Source: Pseudomonas graminis
GTDB taxonomy: Bacteria > Pseudomonadota > Gammaproteobacteria > Pseudomonadales > Pseudomonadaceae
NCBI RefSeq assembly: GCF_002093745.1
Contig: NZ_MTSB01000003.1
Span: forward strand, 345,434-409,433
Reading direction: 5' to 3'
DNA: 64,000 nucleotides
The notes under the pieces are model-generated. The model saw nothing but the letters and a program-made list of their open reading frames with translations, was not told where the DNA came from and ran no database searches. How positions within the stretch are numbered: the stretch's first letter is position 1; every line of letters begins with the position of its first letter. The position numbers and the translations under genes are program-made. Of the stretch, positions 47,711-56,984 are shown piece after piece.

Positions 47711-47752
47711 CCCTCTTCATAAGTGAACACAACGGTACACTTATGAAGAGGG
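47711..47752 (-). promoter_or_regulatory. Perfect 15-bp inverted repeat in the dioxygenase leader
   Basis: CCCTCTTCATAAGTG, a 12-base spacer, then CACTTATGAAGAGGG. On the minus strand the second arm contains the GAAGAGGG ribosome-binding site, seven bases before the ATG. In RNA the 15-bp stem would hide that site. Otherwise it may be the operator of a dimeric repressor. Confidence 0.65.
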
Positions 47753-47785
47753 GGAAGCAATACCCTGTTTTTGGCGCAGGGCGCG

Positions 47786-48952
47786 CTATCTATGCTGCAG
47801 GTAGGCGCCCAAGTGGTCGTGCAAGAAGAACGCAAGCAAAGCCCCTGTCAGCATTGCCAGCCAATCAAGGGCCCTGGCCTTGCCCCACAGTGGCGTTCGC
47901 TCACGCAGCCGAAAATACCAGGGGCCTGTACACAGGATCAGACCTTGCCCGCACAACAAGACGAGGGCGAGGAAAATACCTGTGCTCAGAAAGCCTTCAT
48001 CCCTGACACCCCACCGGCCTGTCGACTGATTCATGGCAGCGAAGTAAAGACCACCCATGCCGATGATGGTCATCGTCAGGCCGATGGGCCAGGCTGGAAA
48101 ACCGGGCCGCTGCATCGACTTTTCAAGGTTTGAGCGATCACCCTCCAACACTTCGATGATTCTCGGCCATCCCGCCAAGCGGGCAAGCGTCAGCACGTCG
48201 TGCCCGTTGCGGTTAGTCGTTGCAGGGTCTGCCCCACTGTGCAAGAGGGTAATCACGACATTGCAATTGCCCGCGAGTGCTTCGCGGTGGATCATCTGCC
48301 AGCCCTCTTCGTCATAGTCAGTGACAAGCGCAGGATCCTCCCGAAGCCCCTCTTCTACCGCGCTCTGAGCATTCAGCCCCATCGGATGCTCACGCCGTTC
48401 AAGCGTGTTCAAAGCGCGTTTGTCCGCCGCACTGGCCAGTGTGCGAGTAAAGCGGACCGGTGACTTGCCCTTTGCAGGCGGGACCAGCATGACCGTTCCC
48501 GCCTCACCAAAGTCCAGCCCCCATGCCTGATCATGCTCGATGCGTTCGGCCGAAGACATGCCGCACCGCAACGCATCAATGGTGAAGCCGCCGAATACGC
48601 GGCCGCCCAGCACATAGACCCAGTCGTTCAGGCGGGTCAGCGGAACGGATACCGGGTCCCCGGCGTTGATCGAACTCACCCACTCAGGTTCATTCATGAG
48701 AACGCCTGAAAGGGTCTGGCCGTCAAAATCGACATCCGTCACCCACATGTTCTCGACCGATGGGCTATCCGGATCAGGCGAATCCGTAGAAAACGACACC
48801 TTTATCGCCGCCAGGTCCAGCGCCTGCACAATCCGGCGGCGCTCCCAGGACATCTCCCGCCAGAAAAACTTGAATGTGCGGCGCGCACTGGCAACCGCGG
48901 CACGGAAGTCTTCGCTTTCGCCTTCAACGCCGTAGATCATGTGTTCCGTCAT
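47786..48952 (-). CDS. DUF2314 / ankyrin / membrane protein
   Basis: A 388-residue protein with three parts. Residues about 20-165 form a DUF2314 domain (F-K-F-F-W-R-E-M-S-W-E-R-R-R-I). About 195-275 hold two ankyrin-like repeats (E-E-G-W-Q-M-I-H-R-E-A-L-A-G-N-C-N-V-V, N-R-N-G-H-D-V-L-T-L-A-R). The C-terminus has three hydrophobic helices, probably membrane-bound. Function unknown; DUF2314 proteins often occur near toxin systems. It is 82 bases upstream of the dioxygenase on the same strand. Confidence 0.75.
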   Translation of the reverse strand: MTEHMIYGVEGESEDFRAAVASARRTFKFFWREMSWERRRIVQALDLAAIKVSFSTDSPDPDSPSVENMWVTDVDFDGQTLSGVLMNEPEWVSSINAGDPVSVPLTRLNDWVYVLGGRVFGGFTIDALRCGMSSAERIEHDQAWGLDFGEAGTVMLVPPAKGKSPVRFTRTLASAADKRALNTLERREHPMGLNAQSAVEEGLREDPALVTDYDEEGWQMIHREALAGNCNVVITLLHSGADPATTNRNGHDVLTLARLAGWPRIIEVLEGDRSNLEKSMQRPGFPAWPIGLTMTIIGMGGLYFAAMNQSTGRWGVRDEGFLSTGIFLALVLLCGQGLILCTGPWYFRLRERTPLWGKARALDWLAMLTGALLAFFLHDHLGAYLQHR

Positions 48953-49030
48953 AAGCCGGGTAATTCCTTGTGCGAAGAGAAGCGAACCAAACTGCAGTGA
49001 CGCTGGACTGTCTTCAATCCAGGTATTTTA

Positions 49031-49192
49031 ATGAACATCAACAGCCGCTACATCGACGATTATCTGCTGGCCTTCGGCGTGACTCAAGATGCGCCCTACA
49101 GCGTGCAAGGCACATGGGCCAACGACGACAGGCTGTCCCCGTTGATAGACGCCCGGTTTGCCGAATGGCAGGCAATGGGCAAGCCTGAGTAA
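49031..49192 (+). CDS. Small protein of unknown function (53 aa)
   Basis: A short ORF with AGGT eight bases before the ATG. It encodes a hydrophilic acidic peptide starting M-N-I-N-S-R-Y-I-D-D-Y-L-L-A-F-G-V and ending A-M-G-K-P-E. The composition is protein-like, no signal or membrane segment is seen, and no family is recognised. Confidence 0.4.
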   Translation: MNINSRYIDDYLLAFGVTQDAPYSVQGTWANDDRLSPLIDARFAEWQAMGKPE

Positions 49193-49283
49193 ATTGTCTG
49201 AGCAGTCTTCCGCGGCCGCCCGGCGCAGGTAATCATGCGTTTTAACCTGATCGGGTTAACGCAATTCAAAGGAGTGAATCCAC

Positions 49284-49787
49284 GTGCATACACCCATCCC
49301 GCAGATCCTCATCCAGCGCATGGCTGAACCTCATCTTGAAGGCGTCACAGCGCTCTACAACGAGCCAGCGGTATGTCGTCAGGTGTTGCAGATGCCTTAT
49401 CAGTCCATCGACGTGTGGCGCAAACGTCTGGCCGACAGCACTGAGCGGCATGTGAAGCTGGTTGCGCTGAATGGCGGCGAAGTCATCGGCAGTATTGGCC
49501 TCGAGCAATATTCACGCAGCCGGCAGAGCCATGTCGGCGCTATCGGCATGGGCGTCGCATCGTCCTGGCACGGCAAGGGTATCGGCTCCAGGTTACTGGG
49601 CGCAGCGCTGGACGTGGCCGACAACTGGATGAACCTGCATCGGGTGGAGCTGACCGTCTATGCCGACAATGAAGCGGCGCTGGGCCTCTATCGCAAATTC
49701 GGTTTCGAAGTCGAAGGCCGCCTGCGTCACTACGCGGTCCGCGAAGGCGTGTTTGTCGACGCATTGAGCATGGCACGGTTGCGATAA
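49284..49787 (+). CDS. GNAT family N-acetyltransferase
   Basis: A 167-residue acetyltransferase. G-W-H-G-K-G-I-G-S-R-L type CoA-binding loop appears as S-S-W-H-G-K-G-I-G-S-R-L-L, followed by E-L-T-V-Y-A-D-N-E-A-A-L-G-L-Y-R-K-F-G-F. It resembles YhhY/L-amino-acid acetyltransferases and probably acetylates a small amine or amino acid. The start is GTG with AAAGGAGTG upstream. Confidence 0.87.
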   Translation: MHTPIPQILIQRMAEPHLEGVTALYNEPAVCRQVLQMPYQSIDVWRKRLADSTERHVKLVALNGGEVIGSIGLEQYSRSRQSHVGAIGMGVASSWHGKGIGSRLLGAALDVADNWMNLHRVELTVYADNEAALGLYRKFGFEVEGRLRHYAVREGVFVDALSMARLR

Positions 49788-49844
49788 GCCTGAGTCTTCA
49801 GAACAGCCGCTTGAGCTATGGCTGAAAGCGTGCAAGGATCAGGC

Positions 49845-49949
49845 ATGAATAACATTCCTCAAAGCAACCGACATCACCATCACGGCTCCTTTCAAGGTGC
49901 TGCGGTTGCTTGTGCTCATCGATTGGCCAGACCAGGATTCATGCTCTGA
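49845..49949 (+). CDS. Histidine leader peptide (34 aa, four tandem His codons)
   Basis: ATG at 49845 with AAGGA upstream, codons 10-13 all His (CAT CAC CAT CAC at 49872-49883), stop at 49947. It is followed 20 bases later by a hairpin terminator and then by a HisRS-like gene. This is the arrangement of a his-type attenuator: starvation for charged tRNA-His stalls the ribosome in the His run and lets transcription continue. The peptide itself has no other role. A short fragment of a TetR start (H-H-G-S type) is a less likely reading. Confidence 0.7.
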   Translation: MNNIPQSNRHHHHGSFQGAAVACAHRLARPGFML

Positions 49950-49968
49950 CCCGTCAGTGAAACAGACC

Positions 49969-49992
49969 AAGGCGCCTCAGGCGCCTTTTTTA
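49969..49992 (+). terminator. Attenuator terminator of the His leader
   Basis: AAGGCGCC-TCAG-GCGCCTT followed by T-run. The GGCGCC arm can alternatively pair (with two G-U pairs) with GGTGCT at 49896-49901 just after the His codons, giving a possible antiterminator, as in amino-acid attenuators. Confidence 0.75.
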
Positions 49993-50022
49993 TTGCTTGA
50001 ACATAAAGGGAGATGACACACA

Positions 50023-50555
50023 TGACCATGCTACGTGGAACTCGCATCGTGACCGGACCAGAAGCCGCAATCCTGCGTGAAACGGAAAGTCGTTTCCGGA
50101 GCTATCTTCATCGAAGCGGGTGCTGAAGAAGCAATCGTCCCGGCTTTATGGGGTCAGGACACCTTTATCGAAAAGGCCGGCGGCAGCGAGATCATCGGCC
50201 AGATGTGGGCCTTCAATGACAAGGCGGGGCGTGCTTGCTGCCTGATCCCGGAAGCCACTGCCTTGTTTCAGGAACGCAGCGACCTGCTGTTGAACGGGCG
50301 CAGCGAGGCGCTGTTTTTCTATGTAGCACGCTGCTATCGGTACGAACGACCTCAGGCCGGACGCTATCGCGAATTCACTCAGTTGGGGCTGGAAATTCTC
50401 GGCCCTTCGCCGCAGGAAGGTTTGCTGCGCAGTCAGGCTGTCTGCACCGGCTTTCTTGACTCGCTGGGGCTGGATTACCAATTGAACAGCGCAGTCAAAC
50501 GAGGCCTGAGTTACTACCTTGAAGGCAATGGCTTCGAAGTGCGCTGCCCACGGTT
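50023..50555 (+). pseudogene. Histidyl-tRNA synthetase paralogue, frameshifted and 3'-truncated
   Basis: The frame starting at 50023 (M-T-M-L-R-G-T-R) runs through E-A-A-I-L-R-E-T-E-S-R-F-R and then hits a stop, while the class II synthetase sequence resumes in the next frame (A-I-F-I-E-A-G-A-E-E-A-I-V-P-A-L-W). One extra base near 50097-50100 explains this. Motif 2-like (R-C-Y-R-Y-E-R) and G-N-G-F-E-V-R-C-P-R-L follow, then similarity ends at about 50555 where clpV sequence begins on the other strand. In full paralogues another 60 or so residues should follow. Probably a HisRS/HisZ-like protein controlled by the leader. Confidence 0.75.
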
Positions 50556-52193
50556 ACCCGTCCAGGCACTGACCACTTCCGCGACCAGCCTCGGACACAC
50601 CTCAAAACTCACAAGACGGTCATTGACTTGAGCGTTCATCAGTTTCTGTTGAATCTGAATCAACTCGGACTCCAATGCCTCAGCAGACGGACACTGACTG
50701 TCTTCAGCATCCCGTTGCACGCTCAGGCTGGCCAGTTGGCTACGCAGGTCAAGCAGACGTTCTGCTGCTTTCTGCTGATCAACCCACATGACCTCCAGTG
50801 CAGCCAACTCTGACTGGATGCGCGACAGGTCTGACGCCAGCGTATTCACTACGTGTTGATCAACCGTCAGCCCCGCAGCGGCATCACGCTGCATCGCGTC
50901 GTAATGCCTTTGGCTGTGAATCTGATCGCTTTGCAGACGCTCCAGGCGCTCAGGCACGGCAACCAGACTGATTCGCACACGAGCGCAGGCCGTATCAAGC
51001 AGATCGACCGCCTTGTCGGGCAACTGCCGCCCGGAAAGATAACGTGCCGAGAGTCGGGCAGCAGCGACGACAGCGTCATCGCGCAAAAAAACGCCATGGC
51101 TCCGTTCATAGACAGGGGCAAGCCCACGCAGGATGGTGATGGCCTGCTCTACTGTAGGTTCAAGCACCCGCACCGGTTGGAAGCGGCGCGCGAGCGCTGG
51201 ATCTTTTTCAAAGTATCGTCTGTACTCGGCCCAGGTGGTCGCTGCGATGGTGCGCAACTCTCCGCGCGCCAGCGCCGGCTTCAAAAGATTGGCCGCATCA
51301 GATCCGCCAGCCTGTGAGCCTGCACCGATCAACGTATGCGCTTCATCAATGAAAAGGATGACAGGTTTCGACGATGACTTGACCTCATCGATGACGCCTT
51401 TCAAGCGGCGCTCAAACTCACCCTTGATGCTGGCACCGGCCTGGAGTAACCCCATGTCCAGAGACAACAACTCGACGTTTTTTAAAAGATCCGGGACACG
51501 CCCGGCAACGATTCTCAACGCCAGCCCTTCGACAATCGCCGTTTTACCGACGCCCGCCTCGCCCACCACAATCGGATTGTTCTTGCGCCGACGAGCGAGT
51601 ATGTCGACCATCTGACGCAAGCAATCGTCACGACACATTACGGGATCAAGCGCCCCCTCTCTGGCCTGTTGTGTCAGGTTATGAGTGAAACGTTCGAGCA
51701 ATGACTCGCTCTGATCCACTGTTTTTCTGGCCACACCGGATGCGTGTTCTGCCAGAGCGAAATCGCGAAAACGTTCAATATTGATTCTTGCAAGAAGCGG
51801 CTGATAGGGACGGTCCGCATACCGCAACGGATTACGCAGCAAGGCGAGAATCAGTGCAGCCTGGTCAACATGGCTTTGCCCCAAATCCAGATTGGAAATC
51901 AACAACGCGTCCTGAAGCCACTGAACAAGTTCGCTGGCAAATACAGGGCTGGAAGCGGCACAGTACTCGACGGGAGGAAGCAGCAAGCGGGCAAACTCGG
52001 TAATCGCGACATCGGCATCCTGCAAAGCCCGCTGCAGCATGCCGTCAGGTCGTTCCAGCAGGGCAAGCAGCAGGTCCTCAACAAGAATCTTGCTGCTGCC
52101 TCTGGAGACACAGCGTTCGGCGGTCCCTTCAAGCTCTCTACGCGTAGGCTCATCCAGGGCGTTAACAAGTTGCTGCAGGTCTAGATTGATCAT
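50514..52193 (-). pseudogene. clpV: Truncated T6SS ATPase ClpV (TssH)
   Basis: 559 residues against about 850-900 for intact ClpV. The Clp N-domain (about 1-150), the first AAA+ domain with Walker A G-E-A-G-V-G-K-T and Walker B I-L-F-I-D-E-A-H-T, and the coiled middle domain are present. The sequence stops matching at V-S-A-W-T-G, the linker to the second AAA+ domain; the last 13 residues come from the antisense of the HisRS-like gene. Without the second AAA+ ring it should not disassemble TssBC sheaths. Spaced 9 bases after tssG. Confidence 0.88.
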
Positions 52194-52202
52194 GATTAAT
52201 CC

Positions 52203-53210
52203 TTAATGACTCGGTTTGTTTAGCAAAACCAAACCTTGGGCACGCTCACGCCCCAGCCAACTGGTCCAGCCCAGCCGACACGTGTTTGCCTGACCGATGC
52301 AAATATCTCTGATGTCTTCACTCAAAAGCTCAAGACAGACGTCGTAATCCAGCGGATCGCGCAACGTGAACTGCACGAGAGCCCCCAACGGCACATGGCC
52401 CTGGCCTATGGGCAGAAATTCATGGAAGCGATCCCAATTCAGTTGTTTTATATGGATGCGAAACTTGCCTCCCCGATCAGGAACCCGCTTGCCCAGCACG
52501 GCATCCCGGCCTAGCCGGCTACTGGCTATACCAAGACGATTCACGTGCGACTGCCCGATCTCTACCGATCGTTCCACGCATTGTTCAATGAACAACGGAG
52601 CATGCTTGAAGTAGTAACGAAGCACCGACTCGATCAGGGCGGCAGAATGCGCGCGCAGGCTCAGCAGGCCCAAGTAAGGCAACAGCCGCTTCCAGTTCAA
52701 TTCGGTGGTGTTGCGAATGCGCTCTCCGTGCAAGCCGATCAAGGCAAAGAGTTGCTCGGAAAACGGATCGGTCGCGCCACTGGCGAACATCGCGTGGTAA
52801 CGATACTTGCGCCATACAGGCCACATGAGTTTCTGCAGGCGATGATTGAAGATGTCCAGAAAATCACGTGTCGCATTGGGTTTTTCCCGCTCTCCCAATG
52901 CTTGCTCGGCATAAAAAGTCGGCAGCGGCGAACCGGAGCCGGCCAGACTCATTACATTAAGGTAAAGCCGAACATACAGTTTTTCGTTCTCATGAAAAAA
53001 AGCCATGCCTTCAATATCACTGCGCGGAAATCCGAACTCCGGATTTGCCCGTAATTCAAGGTAGTCATGCAGTTGCTCATCATCAGCGTTCGGGTGAACG
53101 TCGCGCAGCCCGTCAAGGATCAGAGGAATCGCCTGATAAATCGAATACTCCCGTATATTCTGGCTGAGCGTTGTCAAAGCAGCGGCTGCTGTCCCATGCG
53201 TGGCATCCAT
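52203..53210 (-). CDS. tssG: T6SS baseplate protein TssG
   Basis: A 335-residue TssG (ImpH/VasB family) protein. It starts with T-L-S-Q-N-I-R-E-Y-S-I-Y-Q-A-I and has L-R-A-N-P-E-F-G-F-P-R-S-D-I, then a C-terminal H-V-N-R-L-G type region. It forms the baseplate wedge with TssF, TssE and TssK. It overlaps tssF by 37 bases. Confidence 0.9.
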   Translation of the reverse strand: MDATHGTAAAALTTLSQNIREYSIYQAIPLILDGLRDVHPNADDEQLHDYLELRANPEFGFPRSDIEGMAFFHENEKLYVRLYLNVMSLAGSGSPLPTFYAEQALGEREKPNATRDFLDIFNHRLQKLMWPVWRKYRYHAMFASGATDPFSEQLFALIGLHGERIRNTTELNWKRLLPYLGLLSLRAHSAALIESVLRYYFKHAPLFIEQCVERSVEIGQSHVNRLGIASSRLGRDAVLGKRVPDRGGKFRIHIKQLNWDRFHEFLPIGQGHVPLGALVQFTLRDPLDYDVCLELLSEDIRDICIGQANTCRLGWTSWLGRERAQGLVLLNKPSH

Positions 53211-54961
53211 TCGTAACCACCTCCCTGTGCGGTTTTAACGTGCAGTTCATGGAAAGAGTTCAAGCTGGCGTAAAGCGCGAAGAACTCGTTGAGGACGGAA
53301 GCGAACAGAAACAGACCGGCTTCATCCGCCCACCCTTCGGGCGCAATAAGCAGTTCGGTCTTTATGCCCCTCACCGGTCGGCCTTCGTGCAAACGGTCAA
53401 CGTGTTGATGATTGATGGACATGAGCCCGCTTAACAAACGCTGACTGACTTTCTCGGCACGCTTGTCGTGGTAACGTGGAAGATCGTAAGTTTCAAGAAT
53501 GACTTTTAACGCCTCGATGCTCGCCAGGGACAGATAATTCAAAGACATGTTGCTGATGACGCGCCATAGAAAATCCCGGTCGACGGGAGGCACGTAGCTC
53601 TTGGTGGCAGCTGTAATATTCCTGAACCGAAGGAAGTCGGGGGTATCTTCGCTTGGCTTGCATATGCCTCCCACCCTGATGCGCTGTGGAAGATTATGGT
53701 TTGTGCAGGTTAATCCAATGGAAATGGTTTCATTTTTTCGATCCGTGCGAACATCGAAACTTAAATATGTATCAAGCCCGTCATGCACGATAGAGTCACG
53801 ATGACGCACACTATAATAGGGAGCGTTGCCCTGCACATCGACAGCCGGATCGTGCTCGAATGACTCGAAAGGCACATAGTCTTGATAGCCCTTTCCTCCG
53901 GGTTGCCACCCGGTGACTGCATCAACCGAATACACTCCACAACTGCCGTGCGCCCAGTGCGCGGGGATCAACAGATACTCATCCTGGCGAGCATCGGCGA
54001 GGATAGGCAGCGCATCCTGCTGGAACAGGTTAACCACCGGGGTGCAGTACAATTTTATATGCTCAGTGGTGGGGCGGAGGTTATGCAGTTCCTCGCTGTG
54101 CATTTCAAAGACCCACTGAAAACCGCGCGCATTGACCAACTGATCTTCGCTCAGTGACTGGATGACCTCGAGCCCACCGACGTCAGAAAAAAGAAATTTG
54201 TCTGGAAAACAAAAGTACTCTTGCAGATAGCGGTAACCCCGAAACGTATTCAGGGGATAGGGAATCAATGACTCTTCTTCCGAGAAGCCGACGGCCTGCA
54301 CCCTGTCTGCCGAAATATCGAACTGGACGGGTGCCCCGTCGCGAGCGATCAGCGGTTCATCCTGCCCATTCAGCAATAACAATTTGATACTTTTCAACTT
54401 TCGCATGAAGCCAAGGTACAGCGCCTGGCTGATATACCGATCGCCTGCAAAGTGAAGCCGTAGCCGGCTCAACTTCAACATTCCCAAGTGCCCCTCGCCT
54501 GTCATCTCCAGGCCCAATGTCAACGTTGCAACCTCTCCGTCAGCCGAGTACGAAACACGCGATAACGTCAGGGGCAATACCTCTGTTGAAAAGCACGTAC
54601 GAAACCGGCAAGTCAAACCATCCACGGCCTCGCTTTCAACCGACATGCCACGCTTGACCGTCAAGCCAGGGCCGGAAGCGATCAACGGTTCGAATTGCAA
54701 CATGCTCATTGCAGGCATAGGCCGCATGTAATTTGGCCACAGCAATTGCATAAGCGAATGGGTCAGTTCAGGCAAATTGTCATCGAGCTTTTGACGCAAG
54801 CGTCCCGTCAGGAAAGCAAAACCCTCAAGTAAGCGCTCGACATCAGGATCTTCGCTGCCCTCTCCCAAAAACGGAGCCAACGCGGGATTACGCGCTGAAA
54901 ACTGTCGGCCCGCTTGACGAAGAGCCATCAGTTCATCTTGATAATAGTGGTTAAATGACAA
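53174..54961 (-). CDS. tssF: T6SS baseplate protein TssF
   Basis: About 595 residues, the usual TssF (ImpG/VasA) length. The N-terminal S-F-N-H-Y-Y-Q-D-E-L-M-A-L-R-Q and F-S-A-R-N-P-A-L-A-P-F-L-G are family hallmarks. The start is set at TTG 54961 because homologues begin with the S-F-N-x-Y-Y segment and AGG lies upstream; an ATG at 54985 is possible. Main wedge subunit of the baseplate. Confidence 0.9.
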   Translation of the reverse strand: MSFNHYYQDELMALRQAGRQFSARNPALAPFLGEGSEDPDVERLLEGFAFLTGRLRQKLDDNLPELTHSLMQLLWPNYMRPMPAMSMLQFEPLIASGPGLTVKRGMSVESEAVDGLTCRFRTCFSTEVLPLTLSRVSYSADGEVATLTLGLEMTGEGHLGMLKLSRLRLHFAGDRYISQALYLGFMRKLKSIKLLLLNGQDEPLIARDGAPVQFDISADRVQAVGFSEEESLIPYPLNTFRGYRYLQEYFCFPDKFLFSDVGGLEVIQSLSEDQLVNARGFQWVFEMHSEELHNLRPTTEHIKLYCTPVVNLFQQDALPILADARQDEYLLIPAHWAHGSCGVYSVDAVTGWQPGGKGYQDYVPFESFEHDPAVDVQGNAPYYSVRHRDSIVHDGLDTYLSFDVRTDRKNETISIGLTCTNHNLPQRIRVGGICKPSEDTPDFLRFRNITAATKSYVPPVDRDFLWRVISNMSLNYLSLASIEALKVILETYDLPRYHDKRAEKVSQRLLSGLMSINHQHVDRLHEGRPVRGIKTELLIAPEGWADEAGLFLFASVLNEFFALYASLNSFHELHVKTAQGGGYEWMPRMGQQPLL

Positions 54962-55051
54962 CGTTGACCTACCCGAATGAACCATGAACATTAACAAAAG
55001 AAATCACGCGTAACCTCGAGGGGTCACGAACTGACAAGCGAGGCCGTGGCG

Positions 55052-55462
55052 TTACACCACCGTTACTTCTCCACTGCCGCTGAGCGTCGCAAAAAGCCGA
55101 ACAGGCTTTTTAATGCCGTCCACCTCCACACTGGCGTTTATAGAAAACTGACGCCTGAGCAGACAATTTTCGTTTTCCTCAGGCACCACACAAACTTCTG
55201 ATAAGCGAGGTTCGTAAAGGCGAACGGTTTTTTCAATAGCCTCTCGAGACTGTCTGACTGACTCGTGAAAACTCACGTTCATGTCATTAAGGTCCGGCAA
55301 TCCATAATCAGGCAGCATTTTCACAGTTCCTGCACGGGTACAAAGCAACTGTGAGACGTGCGACGCTATGGACACCATAAGCCGCTCCTCACCAGGAGGA
55401 TACGGCGGCTGCCTCATGTTCTCGGCGACAAGACGTTCGAAAAGGCTTCCCTTCGGATTCAT
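55052..55462 (-). CDS. tssE: T6SS baseplate protein TssE
   Basis: A 136-residue gp25-like protein. S-L-F-E-R-L near the start, L-L-C-T-R-A-G-T and E-K-T-V-R-L-Y-E-P-R-L are typical of TssE. The ATG at 55462 has a GAGGCA site; an ATG 12 codons earlier lies inside the tssC end. It initiates the sheath at the baseplate. Gap of 13 bases after tssC. Confidence 0.9.
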   Translation of the reverse strand: MNPKGSLFERLVAENMRQPPYPPGEERLMVSIASHVSQLLCTRAGTVKMLPDYGLPDLNDMNVSFHESVRQSREAIEKTVRLYEPRLSEVCVVPEENENCLLRRQFSINASVEVDGIKKPVRLFATLSGSGEVTVV

Positions 55463-55475
55463 GGCCTGCCTCTGC

Positions 55476-56951
55476 CTATTCTTTGTCCATCTTCCCAATC
55501 AGTGACAGCGTGAAGTCGGCAACCATGTATTTGAAATGCGGACGAACATTCAAACTGACGCGGTACCAACCCGGATCGCCTTCAACATCACTCACAGTGA
55601 TCTGAGCCTTACGTAAAGGCCGTCTGCCACGCACTTCAGCGCTTGGATTTTCCTGATCGGCAATGTACTGACGGATCCACGTGTTGAGTTGAACCTCCAG
55701 ATCTGCCCGCTCTTTCCAGGCGCCTATCTGTTCCCGCTGCAACACTTTGAGGTAATGCGCAAGCCGATTGACAACCATCATGTAAGGCAACTGGGTTCCC
55801 AGTTTGTAATTAAGCTCGGCTGTTTTACCCTCTGGACTATTGCCAAAAAGCTTGGGCTTTTGCACTGAACTTGCGGAAAAGAACACCGCGTTGTCGCTTC
55901 CTTTGCGCATGGTCAATGCGATGAAGCCTTCCTCTGCCAGCTCGTACTCGCGCCGGTCGGAGACGAGTACTTCAGTAGGAATCTTGGTCTCGATTTCCCC
56001 CATGCTTTGGAAGTGGTGCAATGGCAGGTCCTCGACAGCACCGCCACTCAATGGGCCAATGATGTTGGGGCACCAACGAAATTTGGCGAAGCTGTCTGTC
56101 AGCTTTGTAGCAAAAGCGAAGGCAGTGTTTCCCCACAGGTAATGCTCGTGAGCCTTCGCGACGCTTTCCCTGTAAGCAAACGTTTTTACCGGATTGTCCT
56201 CTGGCTCGTAGGGACCGCGCAGAAGAAAACGTGGCACTGTCAATGCAAAATAGCGTGCATCCTCCTGCTGCCGAAAACTCTGCCATTTCGCAAACTGCGG
56301 TCCATCGAAGTGGTCTTTCAGATCTTTCAGATCGGGCAGCCCGGTAAACTGCTCAAGCCCAAAAAACTCGGGGCCTGCTGCGGCAATGAAGGGTGCATGG
56401 GCCATACACGCGACGCTTGATACGTATTGCATTGTCTTTACGTCTGGCGCAGTGGGGGAGAAAAAATAATCGGCGATGATCGCGCCGACAGGGTTACCAC
56501 CAAACTGGCCGTATTCGGCTGTGTAGACGTGCTTGTAGAGCCCCGACTGAACGACTTCAGGCGAGTCCTCAAAATCGTCGAGCAAGTCTTGCTTGGAAAC
56601 GCTCAGCAACTCGATTTTTATGTTTTCACGAAAATCGGTTCGGTCAATCAGTAGCTGCAATCCACGCCACGAGGCTTCCAATGCACTGAACTCTGCATGA
56701 TGGATGATTTCATCCATTTGACGACTCAGCGTGGCATCAATTTCAGTAATCATCCGGTCAACCAGCGCTTTTTTTACCGGTTCATTGCTGTTTTGCGGTT
56801 TCAGCAGTTCTTCAATAAATGCAGCGACCCCACGCCTCGCAATGTCATAGGCCTCATCGCCAGGGTTCAATCTGGTTTCAGCAATCACCTGATCAAGAAT
56901 TCCAGTATGAAACTCGCGCCTATCACCTTGCTGCATAGCTTTTGTTGTCAT
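55476..56951 (-). CDS. tssC: T6SS contractile sheath large subunit TssC
   Basis: A 491-residue TssC (VipB/ImpC) protein. E-A-S-W-R-G-L, G-E-Y-G-Q-F-type A-E-Y-G-Q-F-G-G-N-P-V-G, and F-A-K-W-Q-S-F-R appear in family order, and the length is standard. With TssB it builds the contractile sheath. Gene spacing of 33 bases from tssB places it in the tssABCEFG-clpV operon. Confidence 0.95.
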   Translation of the reverse strand: MTTKAMQQGDRREFHTGILDQVIAETRLNPGDEAYDIARRGVAAFIEELLKPQNSNEPVKKALVDRMITEIDATLSRQMDEIIHHAEFSALEASWRGLQLLIDRTDFRENIKIELLSVSKQDLLDDFEDSPEVVQSGLYKHVYTAEYGQFGGNPVGAIIADYFFSPTAPDVKTMQYVSSVACMAHAPFIAAAGPEFFGLEQFTGLPDLKDLKDHFDGPQFAKWQSFRQQEDARYFALTVPRFLLRGPYEPEDNPVKTFAYRESVAKAHEHYLWGNTAFAFATKLTDSFAKFRWCPNIIGPLSGGAVEDLPLHHFQSMGEIETKIPTEVLVSDRREYELAEEGFIALTMRKGSDNAVFFSASSVQKPKLFGNSPEGKTAELNYKLGTQLPYMMVVNRLAHYLKVLQREQIGAWKERADLEVQLNTWIRQYIADQENPSAEVRGRRPLRKAQITVSDVEGDPGWYRVSLNVRPHFKYMVADFTLSLIGKMDKE

Positions 56952-56984
56952 GCCTTGGGCACTCCAAAAATAAAGTTCAATGAT

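Noticed and set aside
47230..48133. Plus-strand frames across the dioxygenase region
   Set aside because: They overlap antisense to supported genes and contain no conserved motif.
49845..49949. His-rich ORF as a TetR N-terminal fragment
   Set aside because: HHGS-type sequence recalls TetR starts, but the four-His run, the terminator and the HisRS-like gene downstream fit an attenuator better. Kept as an alternative only.
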